From Acidobacteriota bacterium (lineage in GTDB: Bacteria > Acidobacteriota > Thermoanaerobaculia > Multivoradales > JAHEKO01): 5,312 nt of DNA. The translations under genes were made by a program, and so were the position numbers. The stretch lies in contig JAUWSP010000230.1 of NCBI GenBank assembly GCA_030610025.1, forward strand, positions 1-5,312. The letters are read 5' to 3'. Below are positions 1 through 4,032 of this stretch, in pieces. The notes beneath the pieces are model-generated. The model was not told the origin of the DNA, made no database searches, and saw nothing but the letters and a program-made list of their open reading frames with translations. Each line of letters starts with the position of its first letter. Positions within the stretch are counted from its first letter, which is position 1.

Positions 1-210
1 ATTGTTCTGAATCATCACGTTACGGCGCCAGCCGCGGATGACGATGCCACCCCAACGCTTGAGCATCCGCCGGATGTACCTGCTGCGGGGTTCGCCGATC
101 TCCAGGAAGTTGCCAAACTCGCCTGTAATGCGGACTTCTGGGTGGGCGTCGAACAGTCTGGCGAGCAGCGTCGTACCGCTGCGCTGATGACCTGTGACGA
201 TCAGTGCCAT
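1..210 (-). CDS. P-loop sulfotransferase, N-terminal part (runs off left edge)
   Basis: This is the first 70 codons of a minus-strand gene; the rest lies beyond the window. Translation from the ATG at 208-210 gives MALIVTGHQRSGTTLLARLF at once. G-H-Q-R-S-G-T-T (residues 7-14) is the 5'-phosphosulfate-binding loop of PAPS-dependent sulfotransferases. The next segment, D21-A-H-P-E-V-R, followed by T29-G-E-F, is also typical of the family just after the loop. Such enzymes transfer sulfate from PAPS to a hydroxyl or amine of a carbohydrate, lipid or small molecule, usually in the cytoplasm; the acceptor cannot be told here. Start choice: the P-loop normally lies within the first residues, and this is the only ATG just before it. 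The frame stays open upstream, but no better start is visible. The Shine-Dalgarno is weak, with a GGA about 12 bases upstream. The gene lies 159 bases downstream of the lipoprotein gene on the same strand. Confidence 0.85.
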   Translation of the reverse strand, partial: MALIVTGHQRSGTTLLARLFDAHPEVRITGEFGNFLEIGEPRSRYIRRMLKRWGGIVIRGWRRNVMIQNN

Positions 211-240
211 GTTCAGAACGAGTCCATCCGAGCCTCTACG

Positions 241-246
241 ACTATA
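241..246 (-). promoter_or_regulatory. possible -10 element for the sulfotransferase gene
   Basis: Read on the minus strand this is TATAGT, five of six matches to the sigma-70 -10 consensus. It lies about 30 bases before the sulfotransferase ATG. No good -35 hexamer appears at 16-18 bases spacing, so this is only a candidate. The rest of the 211-369 gap holds a 6-bp GC-rich hairpin at 300-314 (3-base loop, one G-U pair) with no T-run after it on the minus strand, so it is not a clear terminator for the lipoprotein gene. Confidence 0.2.
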
Positions 247-369
247 ACTCTGTCTCGATGGTCGTCCTGACCAGCATTATTCATGAGCCCCAAGGCATCG
301 CCGCCGCGGGCAGCCACATTCCGTCTTACCACTCCTCCGCCGGGCTGCGAAGACGTACGAGGGCTCCGG

Positions 370-1122
370 CTAGTACTGCGCCAGCAACTCCTCCTTCTCG
401 CGGTCGTAATCTTCCTGGGTGATGAGTCCCTGTTCGAGCAGATCATCAAGCTTTCTGAGCTGCTCCTCGAGAGTCGAGGTCTCGTCGTAGTCGCTGCCAT
501 CGTCCGAGTAATCTTGGCGCCTGTTCACACGGCGTGTCGTTCGCCGTGCCGTGCGGCGGGCCACACCTCTCACAGAGGTAGGTCCAACGAGCGGTGCACC
601 GACGACGTCGATGAACAAGGCTGCGAAGGCACCGCTACCGGACTGCGGACCGTCGAGTACTTCGACTGTGTAGACCAGCGTTCGATCGGTCAGCACGGGG
701 TGTTTCAGTACTACCGTGAGGTCCACCAGCTCCTGTTCCCTCTTGACAGTGAGTACCGCGTTGGGCGGGGTCGTCGCAAAGCTATCCTCTCCTTCATCCC
801 AGCCCTCGATGAACCACTCGACGGAGTTGCGTCCCACGATCCGGTGGGGGCGGTCCGAGAAGTACAGAACATCGTCCCCGATTCCCTCGAGAGTAAGGAG
901 GCCATCCTGCAAGGTCACGCTCTCTGCGTGCTGAACGAACAGATACTCGACCATTTCTTCTTCCGCCTGCTCTTCGGCGGCCATGGCCATCGCCTCTTCG
1001 GCCATCTCTTCCGTCGCTTCATCGCTCGTCTTTTCAGGCGTCGCACAGCCACTCAGGGCAAACACCCCCACGACTACGACGGCGGCTGTCACTACCAACA
1101 ACGATTTGAACTTGCTATTCAT
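370..1122 (-). CDS. SHOCT-domain lipoprotein, uncharacterised
   Basis: A 250-aa predicted lipoprotein. Residues 1-26 form a type II signal peptide: positively charged start, a valine/alanine-rich hydrophobic core, and lipobox L23-S-G-C26. The residue after Cys26 is Ala, which favours outer-membrane sorting under the usual +2 rule. Residues 30-57 are Ala/Glu/Met-rich, acidic and probably helical. Residues 60-158 look like a beta-rich domain, with Y87-F-S-D-R-P-H-R-I as its most distinctive stretch; I recall this in unnamed proteobacterial proteins but know no function. A Gly/Ala/Val hydrophobic patch follows (161-183), then an arginine cluster of RR pairs at 189-202. Residues 217-250 match the SHOCT domain (E-E-Q-L-R-K-L-D-D-L-L, then G-L-I-T-Q-E-D-Y-D and K-E-E-L-L), a short helical module found at the C-terminus of many membrane or secreted proteins. 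The ATG at 1120-1122 is backed by a Shine-Dalgarno AGGAAG at 1126-1131. Gene reality and lipoprotein status are strong; function is unknown. Confidence 0.85.
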   Translation of the reverse strand: MNSKFKSLLVVTAAVVVVGVFALSGCATPEKTSDEATEEMAEEAMAMAAEEQAEEEMVEYLFVQHAESVTLQDGLLTLEGIGDDVLYFSDRPHRIVGRNSVEWFIEGWDEGEDSFATTPPNAVLTVKREQELVDLTVVLKHPVLTDRTLVYTVEVLDGPQSGSGAFAALFIDVVGAPLVGPTSVRGVARRTARRTTRRVNRRQDYSDDGSDYDETSTLEEQLRKLDDLLEQGLITQEDYDREKEELLAQY

Positions 1123-1148
1123 CGGCTTCCTTTCGCCTCATCGGCTTC
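1119..1148. repeat. 11-bp direct repeat around the lipoprotein start
   Basis: TCATCGGCTTC (plus strand) occurs at 1119-1129 and 1138-1148, a 19-base offset. On the minus strand each copy contains an ATG. The proximal ATG (1122-1120) is the lipoprotein start. The distal ATG (1141-1139) opens an eight-codon reading frame in another phase that stops at 1117-1115, overlapping the lipoprotein start. Confidence 0.7.
1126..1131 (-). promoter_or_regulatory. ribosome binding site of the lipoprotein gene
   Basis: On the minus strand this reads AGGAAG within AAAGGAAG, three bases before the ATG at 1122-1120. It fixes that start. It sits between two copies of an 11-bp direct repeat, the second of which contains the start codon. 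Confidence 0.65.
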
Positions 1149-1217
1149 ACTGCGTCACTGGGTCATTGCTTCACTGCTAGGCGCTGCGGGCGCCGACCAC
1201 TACTCACTGCGTCACTG
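1147..1217. repeat. 8-bp tandem repeat cluster (TCACTGCG-like units)
   Basis: Four consecutive 8-base units, TCACTGCG, TCACTGGG, TCATTGCT and TCACTGCT, fill 1147-1178. Two more perfect units, TCACTGCG twice, fill 1204-1219 (the last unit's final two bases extend past 1217). The 14-base string TCACTGCGTCACTG therefore occurs exactly at 1147-1160 and 1204-1217. Between the two blocks lies a perfect 5-bp hairpin, GGCGC/GCGCC at 1180-1194 with a 5-base loop. The cluster is just upstream of the lipoprotein gene, in its likely 5' leader or promoter region. It may be slippage-generated or a set of operator sites; the sequence does not tell. Confidence 0.75.
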
Positions 1218-1219
1218 CG

Positions 1220-1505
1220 CCAAACGGCCGGGACGGTGGCATGGCCGTCGGTCTCCGATGCGCAACTCCCCGACAGCGCAGAGAGTTCGAGCGAGCAAAG
1301 ATCAGTCTTCTTGTGCATCGATAACCGTATCAGACCTCATCACACCCTATCGACCCTTCGAGCCCAGCTCTTTTCCGTTGTGTGCAGCCGCCAACACAGT
1401 CGACCGCAAGGCGGTCCTCCAGACGCATCGAGGTCGTTCTGCTGCCTACGACCGGTTACTTCTGAGGCTAGTGATTTGACGCCGCTATTTCTGGCCTATT
1501 CCTGA
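1220..1505. other. intergenic stretch without a recognisable gene
   Basis: Open frames cross this stretch on the plus strand, but their translations are Ser/Arg-rich, have no family signature and look like non-coding GC-rich sequence. I checked it for the missing body of a patatin-like gene in the same frame as the downstream ORF and found no G-x-S-x-G lipase motif or patatin-like sequence. No convincing sigma-70 promoter for the lipoprotein gene was found here. A TTGACG at 1476-1481 on the plus strand lacks a matching -10. Confidence 0.5.
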
Positions 1506-1559
1506 CCCGCCCCAATTGTATGTACCCCGCATTATGTTAGGAAACCGTTCAGGCAGCTC

Positions 1560-1748
1560 ATGGATCAACAGATCGAGATATGCCCTCCCGATATCTATTT
1601 CAAACCTGAACTCGGCGACATCCACACCCTGCAGTTCTACAAGGCGGATGAGATCTACCGGCAGGCGCAACCGGCCAGGGAAGAGCTGAAGATCAGGATC
1701 GCTGAGAAGCTGGCGGAGTGGAAGACCGAGCCCATACCCAACTGTTGA
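1560..1748 (+). CDS. small ORF, probable C-terminal remnant of a patatin-like phospholipase
   Basis: A 62-codon plus-strand ORF with gene-like composition. The segment P9-P-D-I-Y-F-K-P-E-L-G-D-I, then L-Q-F-Y-K-A-D-E-I-Y, resembles the end of patatin-like phospholipases, where a PD-x(4)-P-x-L-G-[DH]-I-x(3)-[DEQ]-F-x-[RK]-A-[DE]-E pattern precedes a final helix. This is from memory of the family. The frame is open from 1506, after a TGA at 1503-1505, and that 18-codon extension (with V-R-K-P-F-R-Q-L) also looks coding but has no start codon. The N-terminal catalytic region, with the G-x-S-x-G serine and D-G aspartate, is missing. The Shine-Dalgarno for ATG 1560 is poor (AGGCAG 3 bases away, AGGAAA 15 bases away). 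I favour a pseudogene remnant; a genuine small protein is the alternative. It is the only plausible plus-strand coding segment and converges on the sulfatase gene. Confidence 0.45.
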   Translation: MDQQIEICPPDIYFKPELGDIHTLQFYKADEIYRQAQPAREELKIRIAEKLAEWKTEPIPNC

Positions 1749-1763
1749 AGAAGCAAGAGGTGT

Positions 1764-1798
1764 CCCCCCCTTAGGCCGGGGTCTGCGCTTCGGGGGGG
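1764..1798. terminator. GC hairpin between convergent genes, possible bidirectional terminator
   Basis: Seven C (1764-1770) pair with seven G (1792-1798) around a 21-base loop, 15 bases after the stop of the small plus-strand ORF. The plus-strand sequence that follows is T/C-rich (about 1801-1827), as expected after a terminator in that direction. For the sulfatase on the minus strand the same stem lies 43 bases past the stop, with a weaker T/C-rich tail. The long loop and lack of an uninterrupted U-run keep this moderate. Confidence 0.45.
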
Positions 1799-1827
1799 CC
1801 TTCTGCCATCTTCTTTGTCCTTTCTCT

Positions 1828-1865
1828 CAAACGGCTCCGGTCTACTGCCCCTGAGAGGCCGTTTG
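1828..1865. repeat. 8-bp inverted repeat overlapping the sulfatase stop
   Basis: CAAACGGC at 1828-1835 is perfectly complementary to GCCGTTTG at 1858-1865, with a 22-base loop that contains the sulfatase stop codon (1842-1844). In the sulfatase transcript the hairpin would be followed by A/G-rich rather than U-rich RNA, so it is not a classical intrinsic terminator. It could stabilise the mRNA 3' end, or be chance. Confidence 0.3.
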
Positions 1866-3452
1866 GATACTCGACAAGGCATCACCAATGCTGAAGCTTG
1901 CCGCTTTCGCTCGCGGCGGGAATTCATCGAACGTCTCGAGGAATTGCCCAACGTAGGCCGCGGCAGGTACCAGGACATAGGACCGCTGGAAATGCCACTT
2001 GTCGTAGTACATGGTCGCGGCGCGGACCGAAGCCTCCTCGAACGGGTCCGCCCGGAGGTCGGTGACGAAAGGCGCCCGATTCGAGGTGAACGTGGTGTTC
2101 CACACAGCGAAACCATTGTCCGGCTGCTGCGTGAACTGGATCTTCCACTTGCCGTAGCGGACAGCGGAGTAGTCGCCGTCGTCGGTGATGTAGTGGATCT
2201 CCTTGCGTGTGCCCGGGCCCTCGCCCCTGAGCAGTGCCAGTTGATCGTATCCGTCCAGGTGAACCTTGAAGGTCTTGCCGGCAGCCTCGTGACCCTTCAT
2301 GAGCTTCTCCTTGATGTCGGGCTCGCCGAGGTAGCTGAGGAAGGTGGGGGTCCAGTCCATGTGGTGGAAGATGTCGTTGATGATCGTGCCGGGCTTGACC
2401 ACGCCAGGCCAGCGAATCACCGCCGGGACGCGGAACCCGCCTTCATAAGTGGTGGCCTTCTCGCCCCGGAAGGGTGACGTGCCGCCGTCCGGCCAGCTGA
2501 ACTTTTCGGCGCCGTTGTCGGTAGAGACAATGACGATGGTGTTGTCGGCGATACCCAGCTCATCGATCTTCTCGAGCAGGGCGCCGACGCCGTCATCGAA
2601 CTCGGTCATCGTCGCGCCCGCGAAGCCTTTTTCGGCGACCATGTCCTGGTACTTGGGCCGCAGGTGCGTATTCACGTGCATGCGTGTCGAGTTGTGCCAG
2701 ACAAAGAAGGGCTTGTCCGTCTTGACCGCTCGGTCGATGAAATCGAGGGAGTCCTTCAACGTCTCGTCTTCGAAGGTCTCCATGCGCTTTATCGTCAGCT
2801 GGCCACGGCTATCGATCTTCTGTTTGCCAACCACGCCCCAGCGCGGATCGTCGGTGCTGTCGAATGTGTCGGTGGCCACGGAGTGGAGCACGTCACGCGG
2901 CCCGAATTTTGCGAAGAACTCGGGATTCTTCGGGTAGTCGACATTTTCCGGCTCCTCCAGCGCGTTCAGGTGATACAGCACACCGGAGTACTCGTCGAAT
3001 CCATGCACTGTGGGCAGGTATTCATTTCGGTCACCGAGGTGGTTCTTTCCGAACTGGCCGGAGACATAGCCGTGGTTCTTCAACAGCTCTGCCAGAGTTG
3101 GGTCTTTGTCGCTGATTCCCTGCTTGGCGCCTGGCATGCCCACTTTGGACAGGCCGGTGCGGAAGGGAATCTGCCCCGTGATGAACGAGGAGCGCCCGGC
3201 GGTGCAACTCTGTTCCGCATAGAAGTCGGTGAAGATGGCGCCTTCTTTGGCGACTCGATCGATATTAGGGGTTTGGTAACCCATCACGCCGTGACTGTAG
3301 GCGCTGATGTTGAAGATTCCGATGTCATCACCCCAGATGACCAGGATGTTCGGTTTGTCCTGCGCGTATGCTGTGCCGGCGGACAACCCGACGCAGCAAA
3401 GCAACAGGGCGGTCATGGTTCTGATTCGAGTTCTCACGGTCTTGGTCCTCAT
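1842..3452 (-). CDS. periplasmic arylsulfatase (type I, Cys-type formylglycine sulfatase)
   Basis: A complete 536-aa sulfatase of the alkaline-phosphatase superfamily, which hydrolyses sulfate esters. A Sec signal peptide (basic start, hydrophobic core 14-24, likely cleavage after T27-A-Y-A30) sends it to the periplasm. Active-site residues, by analogy with Pseudomonas arylsulfatase: D42-D43 in W-G-D-D-I-G (calcium); C83-T-A-G-R87, the C-x-A-x-R signature whose Cys becomes formylglycine; K136 and H138 in F-G-K-N-H-L-G; H259 in S-T-R-M-H-V; D312-N313 in S-T-D-N-G-A; K332 in R-G-E-K-A-T-T-Y-E-G-G. None is missing. The C-terminus carries the F-P-P-R element typical of this subgroup (511-514). 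The Cys form can be matured by aerobic FGE or anaerobic radical-SAM enzymes; neither is encoded here. The ATG at 3452 has a strong Shine-Dalgarno GGAGGA, 8 bases upstream. M13 is a possible alternative start with a still adequate signal peptide. The natural substrate cannot be read from the sequence. Confidence 0.95.
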   Translation of the reverse strand: MRTKTVRTRIRTMTALLLCCVGLSAGTAYAQDKPNILVIWGDDIGIFNISAYSHGVMGYQTPNIDRVAKEGAIFTDFYAEQSCTAGRSSFITGQIPFRTGLSKVGMPGAKQGISDKDPTLAELLKNHGYVSGQFGKNHLGDRNEYLPTVHGFDEYSGVLYHLNALEEPENVDYPKNPEFFAKFGPRDVLHSVATDTFDSTDDPRWGVVGKQKIDSRGQLTIKRMETFEDETLKDSLDFIDRAVKTDKPFFVWHNSTRMHVNTHLRPKYQDMVAEKGFAGATMTEFDDGVGALLEKIDELGIADNTIVIVSTDNGAEKFSWPDGGTSPFRGEKATTYEGGFRVPAVIRWPGVVKPGTIINDIFHHMDWTPTFLSYLGEPDIKEKLMKGHEAAGKTFKVHLDGYDQLALLRGEGPGTRKEIHYITDDGDYSAVRYGKWKIQFTQQPDNGFAVWNTTFTSNRAPFVTDLRADPFEEASVRAATMYYDKWHFQRSYVLVPAAAYVGQFLETFDEFPPRAKAASFSIGDALSSIQTASQGQ

Positions 3453-3465
3453 GGTCTTGGTCCTC
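3438..3465. repeat. 15-base tandem duplication at the sulfatase start
   Basis: GGTCTTGGTCCTC (plus strand) occurs at 3438-3450 and 3453-3465, a period of 15 bases. On the minus strand it duplicates the AGGA-containing Shine-Dalgarno block and the start region, so the protein begins M-R-T-K-T-V-R-T-R. The second copy places AGGA 8 bases before GTG codon 6, forming a possible second in-frame initiation site. Confidence 0.65.
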
Positions 3466-3466
3466 C
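3461..3466 (-). promoter_or_regulatory. strong ribosome binding site of the sulfatase
   Basis: On the minus strand this is GGAGGA, 8 bases before the ATG at 3452-3450. It starts 3 bases after the TAG (3472-3470) of the upstream sulfatase remnant. That is the spacing expected if the two sulfatases once formed a tandem operon. Confidence 0.75.
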
Positions 3467-3469
3467 AAT

Positions 3470-3583
3470 CTACTTGCCCCCGAGTGTCCCCAACTTGTCT
3501 AAGGCGTCGCTCATCGTGTAGCTCGAGGCCGGGTGGCGCGGTGGGAACTTCTTCAACGCGGCCAGGAACTTCCTCGAATAGTC
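3470..3583 (-). pseudogene. 3' remnant of a second sulfatase gene
   Basis: On the minus strand, 37 codons ending at TAG 3472-3470 read DYSRKFLAALKKFPPRHPAS and then S-Y-T-M-S-D-A-L-D-K-L. This aligns without gaps to residues 500-526 of the intact sulfatase next door, with 12 of 27 identities, including F-L, F-P-P-R, A-x-S and D-A-L. It is therefore the C-terminal end of a paralogous sulfatase, not a recent copy of its neighbour. The frame is open only from 3598, with TGA at 3601-3599 and TAA at 3610-3608 just upstream, and the extra residues P-L-L-C-G are not sulfatase-like. No other minus-strand frame up to 4032 carries C-x-A-x-R, D-N-G or another sulfatase motif, so the gene body is gone rather than frameshifted. 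It may also be traversed as leader of the intact sulfatase mRNA if transcription begins upstream. Confidence 0.7.
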
Positions 3584-3598
3584 ACCGCAGAGTAGAGG

Positions 3599-4032
3599 TC
3601 AACCATCTTAGTCTTGTCTGCCGCTCATCGCCAGCTGAGTTTCTGAAAGAGAGGCTATTAGGTCCTGATAGGCCCTGTCCGACCATTTCACGCCACCGAG
3701 AAGGGTTGGCAGATATGGGCGCCACCTGCGAATCGGTCAGGGCCCAGTAGGAAACCGCTTTTCTTACGCTGCGGGGTCCTGGGTTGTGGAGTGGTCTCAG
3801 GGTGGCAACTGTCGAGCTCTCGTTCGGGATAAGGCCTCCCGACGCGGCCCATCCGCCGGAAACCACCTCTCAATCGGTATCCACAAGGCGTCAGGTCCCG
3901 TTGGGGATCGGACCATGGAGACTGATCTACGCCGAGATGGTTGAGGACCCAGGGCACGCCCGCCTGTTGTCTGTAGAGCGCCGAGCCGTCGTAGCTTTGG
4001 CCGTCCTCGCGACGCGCCCAGCGCAGCGACTC
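3599..4032. other. intergenic stretch without a recognisable gene
   Basis: All six frames were considered. The longest open ones are a minus frame continuing from the porin stop to 3688, a minus frame at 3582-3866 and a plus frame at 3784-4056. Their translations are Arg/Pro-rich, have no signal peptide, no domain signature and no good Shine-Dalgarno. I see no tRNA. A hairpin lies just after the porin stop (4007-4029: TCGC and GCGC pairing with GCGC and GCGA, with small internal mismatches and a 3-base loop); it lacks a T-run. The promoter for the sulfatase, if separate from the porin's, should lie here, but no confident one is visible. Confidence 0.5.

Noticed and set aside
213..500. 95-codon minus-strand frame overlapping the end of the lipoprotein gene
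   Set aside because: It overlaps the lipoprotein's SHOCT-coding end in another frame, and its Arg/Ser-rich translation is a typical shadow with no domain.
283..1479. 398-codon plus-strand open frame across the lipoprotein gene and the following gap
   Set aside because: It is antisense to the lipoprotein gene, which has a lipobox, SHOCT domain and good ribosome binding site. The plus translation has no recognisable domain and an Arg/Leu/Ser-rich shadow composition.
1771..1809. 12-codon minus-strand ORF (M-A-E-G-P-P...) with an AGGA 8 bases upstream, just downstream of the sulfatase
   Set aside because: It is very short, lies within the hairpin between convergent genes, and its composition follows from the C/G runs. 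It is likely chance.
2664..3521. 285-codon plus-strand frame antisense to the sulfatase
   Set aside because: It mirrors the codons of a clear sulfatase with all active-site residues. Its translation shows no family signature and it has no supported start.
3575..3602. TTGACC (3602-3597) and TATTCG (3580-3575) with a 16-base spacer as a sulfatase promoter
   Set aside because: The -35 is good, but the -10 matches only three of six positions and overlaps the conserved sulfatase remnant codons. It is not strong enough to call.
3599..3780. Short string W-A-L-T-D-S-Q-V-A-P-I (minus strand) reminiscent of the start of IS5-family transposases
   Set aside because: The similarity covers about ten residues only. 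What follows does not match a transposase in any frame, and no terminal inverted repeats or target duplications were found.
3688..4032. Minus frame open for 114 codons after the porin TAG, suggesting readthrough or a downstream gene
   Set aside because: The porin ends in the canonical aromatic Phe, so the TAG is the natural end. The downstream translation is not barrel-like and matches no family I know.
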